Shown here: positions 1 to 8,891 of the stretch, piece by piece
Numbering within the stretch: the first letter of the stretch is position 1
Layout of the letters: the number at the start of each line of letters is the position of its first letter
Assembly (NCBI GenBank): GCA_964643885.1
Contig: CAZXUI010000042.1
Location: 1-36,263 of the forward strand
From: CAADGL01 sp964643885
GTDB taxonomy: Bacteria > Planctomycetota > Phycisphaerae > UBA1845 > Fen-1342
Reading direction: 5' to 3'
Length of the DNA stretch: 36,263 nucleotides
Position numbers and translations under genes: made by a program
The notes under the pieces: generated by a model
Databases searched by the model: none
Seen by the model: the letters and a program-made list of their open reading frames with translations, nothing else
What the model was told of the DNA's origin: nothing

Positions 1-241
1 CCGCTACGCCGCCGCGTAGCCGTCATGTGTCAAAACAACCACGCTCCCCGTAATACTTAGCCGATAGAGCTGAGCCAGCCGGCGCGAAGGTGCCTTCCTC
101 GCCCGAGAGCTCAGAGCGTTGGACCGCGCCACGGCCATTAGGCCGCGGCATGCCCAACCCTCGTCTGGCCTGCTCCCTCCGCGCCGCCGAGTCGGCCCGC
201 GTCTCGCGTGCAGGCACCCGCGCCATCCACGCCCCGCCCGC

Positions 242-268
242 CCCTTGGTCCCTTGGTCCCTTGGTCCC
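242..268. repeat. Short tandem repeat, 3 x 8 bp
   Basis: Three exact head-to-tail copies of CCCTTGGT (242-249, 250-257, 258-265) followed by a partial CCC. It lies in non-coding DNA. No function is evident; slipped-strand length variation is possible. Confidence 0.8.
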
Positions 269-301
269 TCTGGAAAGTCAAGCCCCGATAACCTCAGTCC
301 A

Positions 302-333
302 GGGGGTCAAAATCATGTGCGCGCTTGACCCCC
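302..333. repeat. Inverted repeat with 9-bp perfect arms
   Basis: GGGGGTCAA (302-310) and TTGACCCCC (325-333) are perfect reverse complements separated by 14 nt. A further direct copy of the right-arm core, TTTGACCCC, follows at 338-346. The shape is that of a small REP-like palindrome or the end of a decayed mobile element. It has no T tract, so a terminator role is unlikely. Confidence 0.7.
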
Positions 334-585
334 TTGATTTGACCCCTTCCTCGCACCTCACAACGCACACCCATCGCGCCGCCCCGCGCCCCGGCCGCGC
401 GCCCAGCCGTCGCAGTCCCGCGTCGAATCCTCACAAAGCCCTCCGAACCCGCTGCTCGACGCGCGGTCTTCCCGCCCCAGGCCGCACTCGACGCGCGGTT
501 CTTCGCTCGAACCCCCGATTCGATTCACGGTTTTCCCTGCCGGGCCCGCTCTCGCCCGCGCCGCCGGCGGGCGCGTGGCTCCAGT

Positions 586-687
586 CCACTGCTCAAGAGC
601 AGTGGCACCCATGAACGAAGAGCAAAGGCACCCGTAAACGAAGAGCAGTGGCACCCGTGACCGAATAGCAGTCGCACCCTCGGACGC
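586..687. repeat. REP-like palindrome fused to a 23-bp tandem repeat
   Basis: A perfect 8-bp palindrome, CCACTGCT (586-593) / AGCAGTGG (598-605) with loop CAAG, overlaps the first of four degenerate 23-bp units at 596-618, 619-641, 642-664 and 665-687. The units share the core AGCAGTGGCACCC followed by a GA-rich end; the fourth is the most diverged. It sits about 95 bp upstream of the operon start. It is probably a REP-type repeat; a regulatory role is not shown. Confidence 0.75.
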
Positions 688-780
688 CCCGGACCGCGGG
701 CACAAAGGCCCGCACCGCCGCGAACTCGGCCGACCGGCCGAACTCACCAACCCGCCCATTCATGCCGATGCAGATGGCGC

Positions 781-3720
781 ATGAGACCGCGCCGCGCGAC
801 AATCTGTCCTATAACAACCCTGCTCACAGGGCTGTGCGGGCTGCTCGCGGCGCTCACCGCGCCCGTCCGCCAGGCACCGGCTGCGCTGGCGATCCCTGCG
901 CCGGACGCACTCGCCGCCGGTCAGGACCTGCCCCGGCCCGCGGCGGATGACCTGCCCCGGCCGGCTGCGGATGACCCGGGTTCGGGCGGCGCTGGATCGA
1001 TCGCCGCCGCTGCCGAGGCGCCCGCACCGGCCGCCGCGTCGCAACCGGCCTCGCCTCCACCGGCCTCGCCGCCGCCGGGCGTCAGCACAACAGCCGCCAA
1101 TCTCTACCGCCTGGTCAAGCGGCTGGATTTCGACGAGCGCAAGCTGGGCAACTTCGAAGACTCGCCGATGTACTGGACCCGCCTGGCGGGCCCGGGGCTG
1201 CCCTATTTCAACCGCGGGCGGTTCGACGAGGCGGTGGGCGACGCGGCGCCGCCGTCGTTTCGGCTGGATGTGACCGGTGGCGGGAGCCTGGCGTACGAGT
1301 ATGAGGACCGCGACCTGATCGCGATCGCGGGGTCGGACTACGTGATCGTCGGCAAGGGCCGCACGCAGGACGTGGACGCGGCGCGGGCGTTCGTCGTGGC
1401 GTACTTCGTCGACCGCTACGATCAGGAGATTCCCGGCAGCAAGCGCGTCAGCAACCTGCTGCACGGAGCCGACGGCGAGGCGTGGCAGACGTTCCGGATC
1501 GACCTGCCGGGCGACTATCCCGAGGCGTACGCGCTGCGGATTCAGCTCTGGCTGCTGCAAAACCACGTCTGGCGCGAGCGCGAGCCGGCGGAGCCCGATC
1601 CGATCATCGAGCACGATGTGCTGGCGACGGCGTGGTTCGACGACGTGACCGTCTATCGCCTGCCGCGGACGCGGCTGCGCTTCTCGCATCCGGGCGGGCT
1701 GGTCCTGCCGGGCAAGCGCGAAGCGTGCCTGATCGAGGTGCAGAACGCCACGCCCTACCCGCTGGACGCGGAGCTGATCGTCCGCGACGCCGCCGGACAG
1801 GTCGTGCACAAGCAGCGGATGGAGCTGCCGGCCGACACGGACCGCACCGGCCGGCCGGCGATCGAGTCGAGCTCGGCCGGCGGTGAGCTGAAGCTGGCGT
1901 CGGCGAGCCTGGCCGGCGCGGCGGCCGTGCGGGCGGAGCTGCCGGAGCTTCCGCCGGGAATCTACGACGCGCGTTTCGTGCTGCTGGTGGGCGACGAGGC
2001 GCTCCAGGAGCGCGACCTGCGGTTCGCGGTCCTCTCGGAGCTTCCGGCGGGCGAGCCGTTCGGGACGGACCTGGGCGTAGACCTGGGGCCGTGGCGGCGC
2101 GACGCACCGCCGGGCGTGCGCGAGCTGCTGACGGCGCTGCACTGCGGGGCGGTGAAGATCGGCGTGCCGATGATCGGGGCGCTGACGGACCAGGAAAAGC
2201 TGCGCTACTTCAACAACTTCGCGGAGATGATCCGCGAGCTGAATCAGATCCGGATCGACACGGTGGCGGTGATTCTCTCGCCGGACGCGGCGATTCACCC
2301 GGACAGCGGGCGTCCGACGAGCGTGCTGCTGGACGAGGACCCGGCGATCTGGCAGCCGCAGTTCAGCCCGGTGCTGGCGAACTTCGGCGGTCTGCTGTCG
2401 ACGTGGCAGGTCGGCGACGAGTCGATCGAGCTGCGGCCGCACACGAGCTGGAGCGAGCGGAAGCTCTCGACGCTGCGCGAGCATTTGGGGCGATTCGTAA
2501 CGCTGCCGCAGCTCGTGGTGCCCGCGCTGGCGACGTCTCCGCCGCCCCCCGAGCTGGCGGAGCCGGCGACGGTGCTGCTGGAGCCGGCCGTGCCGGCGTG
2601 GGCGGTGAGCGATCAGCTCGCGGCGCTGGCGGATGCGCAGGGCGACCGCTGGGTGCGGATCGTGCCGGACGACTCGACGCTGCTGGGCGCCCAGCAGCTC
2701 GTCGATACGGCCCGGCGTGTGATTCTGGCACGGGCGGCGGACGTGGACCGCGTCTATGTGCCCGCGCCATTCAAGCTGTCGACCAGCGGAGGCGACCCGG
2801 GCTGGCAGCCTTCCGAGGAGTACATCGCGCTGCGGACGATCTTCCACCTGTTGGCGGGCAAGCGGCTGGTGGACACGCTGGGCTCGAACGAGACGGTGCA
2901 GGCGCTGCTGTTCGACGGGCCGAGCTCGAGCTGCATGGTCGTCTGGACACGGCGGACCGGACCGGACGCGCCGATCGATCTGTATCTCGGGGCCGGGGCG
3001 CAGGCGATCGACCTGCGCGGGCGGCCGGTGGAGCTGGAGACGCGCGATGGCAAGACGCGGGTGGTTCCGCGGCCGGAGCCGATCTTCATCAGCGGCGTGG
3101 ACACGGCGCTGGCGCGTTTCGGGGCGAGCGTGACCATCGAACCGACGCAGATCGCGATCAACGCGGAGAAGCCGCGGCCGGTGCTGCGGATGACGAACTT
3201 CTACCGCGAGCCGCTGGTGGCGGAAGTGACGATGATCGCGCCGGAGTCGTGGGAGATCGAGCCGCCGGCGATGAAGCTGACGCTGCAACCGGGACAGACG
3301 CTCTCGCAGGCGCTGCGGCTGACGCTGCCTCCGCGGCAGCTCGCAATGAAGCGCTCCATTGAGCTGCGGGTGAACGTCGTCACGCCTCACCCGGCGGCGC
3401 TGAGCTTTCACGTGCCGATCACGATCGGCCTGCCGGACATCTTCATCGACGTGAGCGCCTTCTGGGACGGCGACCGGCTGATCGTCGAGCAGGCGCTGCG
3501 GAACCAGACGGAGGAGTCGGTGAGCTTTTCGGCCTTCTGCCAGCCGGAGGGCCGGCCGCTGGCGGAGGGTGCGTTTCTCGACGTGGCCCCGGGCGAGCGG
3601 GCGGTGCAGACGTTCGTGTTTCCGTCGGCCCGGTCGCTGGCGGGCAGTTCGATTTATCTGGGGATCAGCGAGATCGACGGGTCGCGGCGGCTGGATCAGC
3701 TTGTGGACGTTCCCGAATGA
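781..3720 (+). CDS. Exported glycoside-hydrolase-like protein (first of two paralogous proteins)
   Basis: A 979-residue protein with an N-terminal signal sequence (Arg-rich start, hydrophobic core at about residues 11-29), then a Pro/Ala-rich linker (about 30-100) with an internal repeat of DLPRPAAD. A beta-rich, carbohydrate-binding-like region follows (about 110-310). A central segment (about 430-700) looks like a divergent TIM barrel; its WQVGDE motif (residues 542-547) resembles the W-x-x-G-N-E acid/base motif of clan GH-A hydrolases with Asn changed to Asp. The C-terminal part (about 780-979) reads as beta-sandwich modules. The gene shares its architecture with the protein at 8888-11782. 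It is the first gene of the operon, and the next gene starts 61 bases on. ATG 781 gives the signal peptide; no strong ribosome binding site is visible. The hydrolase relation is inferred from motif and layout, and the substrate is unknown. Confidence 0.7.
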   Translation: MRPRRATICPITTLLTGLCGLLAALTAPVRQAPAALAIPAPDALAAGQDLPRPAADDLPRPAADDPGSGGAGSIAAAAEAPAPAAASQPASPPPASPPPGVSTTAANLYRLVKRLDFDERKLGNFEDSPMYWTRLAGPGLPYFNRGRFDEAVGDAAPPSFRLDVTGGGSLAYEYEDRDLIAIAGSDYVIVGKGRTQDVDAARAFVVAYFVDRYDQEIPGSKRVSNLLHGADGEAWQTFRIDLPGDYPEAYALRIQLWLLQNHVWREREPAEPDPIIEHDVLATAWFDDVTVYRLPRTRLRFSHPGGLVLPGKREACLIEVQNATPYPLDAELIVRDAAGQVVHKQRMELPADTDRTGRPAIESSSAGGELKLASASLAGAAAVRAELPELPPGIYDARFVLLVGDEALQERDLRFAVLSELPAGEPFGTDLGVDLGPWRRDAPPGVRELLTALHCGAVKIGVPMIGALTDQEKLRYFNNFAEMIRELNQIRIDTVAVILSPDAAIHPDSGRPTSVLLDEDPAIWQPQFSPVLANFGGLLSTWQVGDESIELRPHTSWSERKLSTLREHLGRFVTLPQLVVPALATSPPPPELAEPATVLLEPAVPAWAVSDQLAALADAQGDRWVRIVPDDSTLLGAQQLVDTARRVILARAADVDRVYVPAPFKLSTSGGDPGWQPSEEYIALRTIFHLLAGKRLVDTLGSNETVQALLFDGPSSSCMVVWTRRTGPDAPIDLYLGAGAQAIDLRGRPVELETRDGKTRVVPRPEPIFISGVDTALARFGASVTIEPTQIAINAEKPRPVLRMTNFYREPLVAEVTMIAPESWEIEPPAMKLTLQPGQTLSQALRLTLPPRQLAMKRSIELRVNVVTPHPAALSFHVPITIGLPDIFIDVSAFWDGDRLIVEQALRNQTEESVSFSAFCQPEGRPLAEGAFLDVAPGERAVQTFVFPSARSLAGSSIYLGISEIDGSRRLDQLVDVPE

Positions 3721-3781
3721 TGGCAAAATACGGTCTGGTAAGGATTTCGGGCGCAACGCAGGCCGAACCACGGGAACCCAG

Positions 3782-5167
3782 ATGGTCGCTCTTCCACAGG
3801 TCCAGCCGCCCGGTTCAGGCGGTTATCACAACGGCTGCGGCAAGACCTGCGGCGCCGGGCTGGAGAAGGTCTATCCGACGACGGCCGTGCGCTGGGGGGC
3901 GATGGGGTGGATCGGCGAGTTCAAGTATGCGCCGAACACCGTCTTTCGCTGCGGCGCGAAGGTCGTCATCCAGACGGAACGCGGCATCGAGCTCGGCCAA
4001 CAGGTCAGCCTGAGCTGCACCGGCTGCAACAAGCACGTCTCGCGCGAACAGATCAAGCAATACATCGAAAACAGCGGGGCGGAGTTCTTCCGGCTCGGGT
4101 CGGGGCGCATCCTGCGCGAGGCGACCGAGGCGGACACACTCGAACAGCAGAAGCTGAACGCCGACATCCGCACGGACATCGACCGCTGTGCGCTGCTGGC
4201 GGCACAGCTCAACCTCGACATGAAGGTGATCACCTGCGAGCACCTTCTGGGCGGCGAGCGGGTCGTCTTCTACTTCCGCTCGGAGCAGCGGGTGGACTTT
4301 CGCGACCTCGTCAAGGAGCTGGCCCGCGAGTACCAGACGCGGATCGAGATGCGGCAGGTCGGGGCGCGCGACGAGGCGCGGCTGGTGGCCGACTACGAGA
4401 TCTGCGGCCGCGAGTGCTGCTGCAAGAACTTCCTTCAGAAGCTGCGGCCGGTGACGATGAAGATGGCCAAGCTTCAGAAGTCGACGCTCGACCCGTCGAA
4501 GCTGAGCGGGCGGTGCGGCCGGCTGCGGTGCTGCCTGCGCTACGAGCACGTCGGCTACGAGGAGCTCGACCGCAAGCTGCCGAAGGTCGGAACGCGGCTC
4601 GGCACGGAATTCGGCGCGGCGACGGTCGTCGACCGGCAGATTCTGACGCAGTTGCTGCTGGTGCGGACGGATGAGGGGCGCGAGGTGACGATCCCGATCG
4701 AGGAGATTCGCCCGCTGGAGGAGATGGCCACCCGCGCCGCCGCAGCGCGCGAGCAGGCTCCCGAGCGCCGCGTGGAGCCGCCCGCGCGCGGCGGTGAGCG
4801 CCGCAGCTCCCCGCGACCGGTCGAGCCGCAGAGCGGCCCTCCCGAATCGGCAACGGGCGAAACCGGTGACACCGGCCAGGCCGGCGCGGACGAGCGATCC
4901 CGGCGGCGGCGACGGCGGCGCCGCGGCCGCGGGGCGGATGGCGGCGGCGCGCCGCGGCCGGGCGGTGAGGCGCCTCGTCCGGCGGATGCCTCGGGCAACG
5001 CGGGGCCTGCGGGCGATGAAGGGCAGGCGGGCGAAGATCGGCCGGCCGGAGAGGGTCGCGAGGGCCCCGGTCCGGGACCGGCTCGCCGGCGGCGGCGGCG
5101 TGGCCGGCGGCGCGGCGGGCCGGGTCGGCCGCCGGCGTCGCCCGGTGAGCCACCGGCGAATTCCTGA
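3782..5167 (+). CDS. PSP1 / RicT (YaaT)-like protein with Arg-rich tail
   Basis: A 461-residue protein with a clear PSP1 domain. The segment from about residue 185 to 265 carries the hallmark cysteine clusters of RicT/YaaT: ICGRECCC (C208, C212-C214) and CGRLRCC (C245, C250, C251), with MRQVGARDEARL just before them. In Bacillus, RicT works with RicA and RicF, binds Fe-S clusters and modulates RNase Y mRNA processing; that role is family knowledge, not shown here. Extra cysteines occur near the N terminus (CGKTC, CTGC). From about residue 320 the protein becomes low-complexity, Pro/Gly/Glu-rich, with two strongly basic Arg/Gly clusters, which suggests RNA binding. ATG 3782 is chosen because upstream sequence in this frame overlaps the preceding gene and does not match the family. 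The next gene starts 22 bases after the stop. Confidence 0.88.
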   Translation: MVALPQVQPPGSGGYHNGCGKTCGAGLEKVYPTTAVRWGAMGWIGEFKYAPNTVFRCGAKVVIQTERGIELGQQVSLSCTGCNKHVSREQIKQYIENSGAEFFRLGSGRILREATEADTLEQQKLNADIRTDIDRCALLAAQLNLDMKVITCEHLLGGERVVFYFRSEQRVDFRDLVKELAREYQTRIEMRQVGARDEARLVADYEICGRECCCKNFLQKLRPVTMKMAKLQKSTLDPSKLSGRCGRLRCCLRYEHVGYEELDRKLPKVGTRLGTEFGAATVVDRQILTQLLLVRTDEGREVTIPIEEIRPLEEMATRAAAAREQAPERRVEPPARGGERRSSPRPVEPQSGPPESATGETGDTGQAGADERSRRRRRRRRGRGADGGGAPRPGGEAPRPADASGNAGPAGDEGQAGEDRPAGEGREGPGPGPARRRRRRGRRRGGPGRPPASPGEPPANS

Positions 5168-5189
5168 GCCACTGCGAACGGAAACGGCT

Positions 5190-5591
5190 GTGACCGACGA
5201 ACAGATTCTGGCGAAGTTCGAGCGGGTCGTGCGGGACAACCGGCGCTACGCGCGGGATGCGTTCGGCTTTCTCGAGGAGGGGCTGGCGCTGGCTGCGCAG
5301 CGTGTCTACGGCGAAGCGGGGCCGGGCCGCGGCCGGCACGTGACCGGCCAGCAGCTTTGCCTCGCGCTGCGCGAGCTGGCGATCACGCGCTGGGGGCCGC
5401 TGGCGCGGCTGGTGCTGCGCGACTGGGGCATCCAATCCACCCGCGACTTCGGCGAGATGGTGTTTCTGCTGGTGCACGAAGGTCTGCTGGGCAAACAGGA
5501 GTCAGACCGGATCGAAGACTTCGACGACGTGTATGAATTCGACGAGGCGTTCGGGTCGTACGAAGTCCGGCTGGGGTCCTTTGACTCATGA
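5190..5591 (+). CDS. Minf_1886 family protein
   Basis: A 133-residue protein beginning VTDEQILAKFERVV from GTG 5190. It matches what I recall of the Minf_1886 family, a short conserved family largely confined to Planctomycetes and Verrucomicrobia: an N-terminal helical part with YARDAFGFLEEGL, a middle HVTGQQLCLALRELA, then a WGI(Q)STRDFGEMVFLLV segment and an acidic C-terminal tail with DFDDVYEFDEAF. Its biochemical role is unknown. It follows the RicT-like gene closely, and its stop overlaps the start of the next gene (ATGA at 5588-5591), so it is probably translationally coupled to it. The larger open frame extending upstream is a shadow of the preceding gene. Confidence 0.85.
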   Translation: MTDEQILAKFERVVRDNRRYARDAFGFLEEGLALAAQRVYGEAGPGRGRHVTGQQLCLALRELAITRWGPLARLVLRDWGIQSTRDFGEMVFLLVHEGLLGKQESDRIEDFDDVYEFDEAFGSYEVRLGSFDS

Positions 5592-6832
5592 GCGGCGGCG
5601 GGGGTACGCAATACTACTTCCCGCGGCTCTCCGAAACCGGGCAGCGCTGGGTTCGTTTCGGGCTGGTCGTGCTCGCGGCGGCCGGCGTGCTGTGGCTGGC
5701 GTACGTGCTGCGCGGCGTGCTGACGCCGCTGGCGGTCGCGCTGGCGATCGCCTACATCCTCAACCCCGCCCTGGGCTGGTTCGAGAAGCGCAACGTCCGC
5801 CGCCTTACGTCGGTCAGCGTGCTGATGGTGATCGTCTTCGGCATCGCGGGGTTGCTGCTGCTCGCGGCGACGGTCCAGGTGGTCGAGTTCTCGCAGCGTC
5901 TGCCGGTCTACGTGACGCAGACGCGCGAATGGCTCGTGACGACGTTTCCGAATCTCGTCCGCGAGGCCGGAGAGGCGCAGGACGCGAGCAGCCAGCCCGC
6001 GGCCACGCGGCCGGGAATGTCGGCAGGGCTGGCCGAGTTCGCTCAGACGCGCGGGCTGTCGGTGGCCCAGGCGGTCGCGCCGGCCGTCATGCAGACGCTT
6101 TCGACGACGACGTATTACCTGACGATTCTGGCGCTGATCCCGATCTACACGTTCTTCTTCATGCTGCATTTCAACCAGATCATGGAGACGCTGCGGCGGC
6201 ACATTCCGGCGGAGTATCGCGAGACGATCCTGCGCGTGCTGGCGACGGCGGACCGGCACATCGCGGATTTTTTCCGCGGCCGGCTGCTGGTGGCGGTGCT
6301 GGTCGGCGTGATCTCCGCGGTCGGCTGGTACATCATCGGCGTGCCATACAGCCTGATCTTCGGGTTGATCAGCATTCCGCTGGGGCTGGTGCCGTTCCTG
6401 GGCATTCTGGTCCTGCCGCCGGTGCTGCTGGCGGCGTACGTCGGCGCGGCGGACGGCAACTGGCTCTGGCCGGTCGTGGCGGCCTTCGCAGTCTACATGA
6501 TCGTTCAGGCGCTCGAGTCGTTCGTGATCGCGCCGTACATTTATTCGCAGTCGTCGGGGCTTCACCCGGTGACGACAGTCGTCGCGCTGATGGTCGGCGG
6601 CGAGATGGCGGGAACGCTGGGGATGTTGCTCTCGATCCCGCTGGCCAGTACGCTCAAATCGCTCGGCATGGAGTATCTGATGCCGGAGATTCGGCGGCTG
6701 GCGGGCATTCCGCCGGAGCCGAGCGAGCTGCCGCCCGCGCCGTACAATCTCGGTCCGGCAGCCGACGAGCCGGAGCCGCCCACGGCCGGCCCGGACGAGA
6801 GCTCGAAGGCGAGCCGGGAGACGCCGAAGTGA
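5588..6832 (+). CDS. AI-2E family transporter (PerM-like membrane protein)
   Basis: A 414-residue polytopic membrane protein of the AI-2E/PerM family (PF01594). Two N-terminal hydrophobic segments (about residues 18-75) are followed by a third near 80-105, a soluble loop with DASSQPAATRPG (about 130-150), and a C-terminal bundle (about 175-370). The latter includes the family's typical LPPVLLAAYVGA, ALESFVIAPYIYSQ and GLHPVTTVVALMVGG stretches. The tail is acidic/Pro-rich and cytoplasmic-looking. The family exports small molecules or ions, and the substrate cannot be read from sequence. ATG 5588 overlaps the previous stop (ATGA); the last codons overlap the next GTG start (GTGA at 6829-6832). 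Confidence 0.9.
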   Translation: MSGGGGTQYYFPRLSETGQRWVRFGLVVLAAAGVLWLAYVLRGVLTPLAVALAIAYILNPALGWFEKRNVRRLTSVSVLMVIVFGIAGLLLLAATVQVVEFSQRLPVYVTQTREWLVTTFPNLVREAGEAQDASSQPAATRPGMSAGLAEFAQTRGLSVAQAVAPAVMQTLSTTTYYLTILALIPIYTFFFMLHFNQIMETLRRHIPAEYRETILRVLATADRHIADFFRGRLLVAVLVGVISAVGWYIIGVPYSLIFGLISIPLGLVPFLGILVLPPVLLAAYVGAADGNWLWPVVAAFAVYMIVQALESFVIAPYIYSQSSGLHPVTTVVALMVGGEMAGTLGMLLSIPLASTLKSLGMEYLMPEIRRLAGIPPEPSELPPAPYNLGPAADEPEPPTAGPDESSKASRETPK

Positions 6833-6990
6833 GCCCAACCGATCAATCCGCGTCGCGCGACGGCAGCAACGCTCCATTCGGCACGGAGCAGCGTCGCTCG
6901 AGCACGCCGCTGATCATCATCGGCGCGCTCTACGTCTTATGGGCGCTGGCGCTGCTCTGGATGGCGTTGGCCCAGCCGGGCGGCGCATGA
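6829..6990 (+). CDS. Small single-pass membrane peptide
   Basis: A 53-codon gene starting with GTG 6829, which overlaps the preceding stop (GTGA), and ending with TGA 6988-6990, which overlaps the next ATG (ATGA). The peptide has a polar Ser/Thr/Arg-rich N-terminal half and one membrane span (about residues 27-48, TPLIIIGALYVLWALALLWM). No family is recognised. The double 4-base overlap inside an otherwise gap-free operon is the main argument that it is translated. It could be a small accessory subunit for a neighbouring membrane protein; that is a guess. Confidence 0.6.
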   Translation: MSPTDQSASRDGSNAPFGTEQRRSSTPLIIIGALYVLWALALLWMALAQPGGA

Positions 6991-8891
6991 CCTCCTCCGC
7001 GGGACAGCTCCATCTGTCCAAGCTCGAGCAGACCCGCGCGCTGTCGCTCGACCCGAGCATCTGGACCGAGAACCTCGTGGCGCTGCGCGTCGCCCAGCCC
7101 GAGGCGGCGGCACTGCTCGAGGGCGCCCTGCCGCCGGCGGACTGGCGCGCCTGCGAGGCGCTCGACGGATCGCACACCTATCGCGTGGAGCGCGCCGGCC
7201 AGCCGCCGGTCTGGATCAGCGGCAGCGCCTTGCCGCGCCGCCGGGCCGAAGCGCTGCTGGCGTCGGTCGGGCCGGGTGACTCAAATCCGGCGCTCGCGTC
7301 GCCCGGCAGCGGCGCGGAAGTCCGCGTGCTGCTTGATCGACTGTCGCCGACACAGGCGATCTACGTGTTCGCACAGGACCCGGCCGAGGCGGCCGCCCTG
7401 CTGCGGGCGACGCCGCTGGCCGGCGAAATCCGCACGCTGCGATGCGTCGTCGTTCCCGGCGGCGACCCGCTGGGCCTGTTGCAGCGGCTGCTGGAACGCG
7501 TGGCGGGCCTGCTGCCGCCGGGCAACCTGATTCGCTTCCTGTTCGACGACGCCGCCCGTGTCGCGACGGTGCGCCAGGTCTGCGAGCAGCTCGGCGGGCG
7601 CATCGCCGCGGCGCGGCAGAGCCGGCTGGCAGCGCTGGCCGCGGAACCGATACCGGCGCACGCGCCGGGCGATGTGCCGCGCCTGTTCGTCGCGGCGCTG
7701 CGGCCAGCACACGACGGCCGCTGCGTCGCGCGACAGCTCGACGCGGCGCTCGATGAGCTGGGCTGGCACGGAGAGGCGTGCGCGGTGGAAACGCCGGCCG
7801 ACGTTCATCCGCTTCGGCATGCCTTGGCGCTGCGCGACGTGGCGCCGCAACTCGTGCTCGCGATTCAGCACGGCCGCGAGGCGCTTGCCGCGGCCGGTAA
7901 CGTACGCGTCGCCGCGTGGATACTCGACGCGGCAGACCTGATCGGCCGGCCGACGCCAGCGGCGGACTGGTACCTGGCCGCAACGCCTGGCAGCGCCCGA
8001 GCCCTGCGGGAAGCGGGGATCGCCGACTCGCAGATCGTTCCGCTGTCGCTGGCGGCTGGCAGCGCGGTTCGGCGGCCGGCTGGGCCTCCGCGAAACGACC
8101 AAGTGCTGCTGATCGCCGATCGGCCGGATGCGAGTGCGGCCGCGTGCCGGATCGAGCTCTCGACGCACGAGCAGATCTGGCGAGCGCTGCACGCCGTAGC
8201 GGCGGCGAGCTGGTCGGCGGGACGACTGTCCGACGCGGATTCGCTGCTTCGCGAGGCGCTTCGCGCCGCCAACGTGGAGCTGCGTGAAGAGACGCTGCGG
8301 CAGGGACTGCTGCGATTGATCGAGAATGTGCTCGTGCCGGCGACCGCGTGCGCGCGGCTGCTCGATCTGCTCGTGTCGGCCGGACTGCGCGTGTCGACGG
8401 TCGGCCGCGGCTGGCAGGAGCGTCCGCCGCAGGGAGTGACGCCGCTCGGCGCGGATCTGCTCGATCTTGGCCGGATCGAGTTCGACACGGCGCCGCTGGC
8501 GGCGATCGTCGTGACGACGCGCGAGGGTTCGTCGTCCGGGTCGATTCCCGCGCGTCAGTGCGCGGCGATCCTGGAGGCGGGGTTGCTCGGCCTGCCGCTG
8601 CTGGTGCATCGGGCGTGGAACGACGCGTCGGCCGGCCGCGGAGGAATAACGCTCGACGCCGGCGGTCCTGGCGTGGGCGGCGATACACTCCTGCCGGATC
8701 AGCATTACCGGGCGGCCGGCGACGCGCGCGAGCTGAAGGCGGCCCTGGAGGAGTGCGCGGCCCGCGGACCGGGGCTGCTGCGGCGGATCGAGCGAGTGCA
8801 GACGCTGGTGCGCACGCGGCACACCTATGCGCAGCGGCTGCAAACGCTGGCGGCGGTGGCGGGTCTTGTCAGCGGGGAGGGCGAGCGATGA
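6987..8891 (+). CDS. Glycosyltransferase-like protein, CgeB/GT-B type (tentative)
   Basis: A 634-residue soluble protein with no signal peptide. Two alpha/beta regions are visible: an N-terminal one with several Rossmann-like strands (about 90-225) and one starting near residue 230 with RLFVAALRPAHDG. The C-terminal part (about 500-630) has the rhythm of a GT-B nucleotide-sugar domain as in CgeB-like proteins: CAAILEAGLLGLPLLVH, a gap, a short HYRAAGDARELKAAL segment, then RTRHTYAQRLQTL, which resembles the HTYxxR end of that family. The middle contains a helical repeat-like stretch (about 395-460, WSAGRLSDADSLLREAL). The start ATG 6987 and the stop are both in ATGA overlaps with neighbours, so it is coupled to the exported protein that follows. 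The family call is weak. Confidence 0.6.
   Translation: MTSSAGQLHLSKLEQTRALSLDPSIWTENLVALRVAQPEAAALLEGALPPADWRACEALDGSHTYRVERAGQPPVWISGSALPRRRAEALLASVGPGDSNPALASPGSGAEVRVLLDRLSPTQAIYVFAQDPAEAAALLRATPLAGEIRTLRCVVVPGGDPLGLLQRLLERVAGLLPPGNLIRFLFDDAARVATVRQVCEQLGGRIAAARQSRLAALAAEPIPAHAPGDVPRLFVAALRPAHDGRCVARQLDAALDELGWHGEACAVETPADVHPLRHALALRDVAPQLVLAIQHGREALAAAGNVRVAAWILDAADLIGRPTPAADWYLAATPGSARALREAGIADSQIVPLSLAAGSAVRRPAGPPRNDQVLLIADRPDASAAACRIELSTHEQIWRALHAVAAASWSAGRLSDADSLLREALRAANVELREETLRQGLLRLIENVLVPATACARLLDLLVSAGLRVSTVGRGWQERPPQGVTPLGADLLDLGRIEFDTAPLAAIVVTTREGSSSGSIPARQCAAILEAGLLGLPLLVHRAWNDASAGRGGITLDAGGPGVGGDTLLPDQHYRAAGDARELKAALEECAARGPGLLRRIERVQTLVRTRHTYAQRLQTLAAVAGLVSGEGER

Larger units (their letters stand above)
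1..780. other. Non-coding, repeat-bearing upstream region
   Basis: No open frame here looks like a protein: the frames are Arg/Pro/Ala-rich, overlap each other on both strands and show no recognisable domain. The stretch holds a 7-bp perfect hairpin at 3-20 (GCTACGC / GCGTAGC, loop CGCC), three tandem copies of CCCTTGGT at 242-265, an inverted repeat at 302-333, and a palindrome running into a 23-bp tandem repeat at 586-687. It probably contains the promoter of the operon that starts at 781, but I could not pick out a convincing -35/-10 pair. Confidence 0.6.

Noticed and set aside
90..614. 174-codon open frame in the first 780 bases
   Set aside because: Low-complexity Arg/Pro/Ser sequence across repeats, no ribosome binding site and no homology recognised.
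760..3771. 1003-codon open frame on the minus strand
   Set aside because: Arg/Leu/Pro/His-rich shadow of the plus-strand gene, produced by G+C-rich third positions; no domain, and the opposite strand has a signal peptide and sensible codon use.
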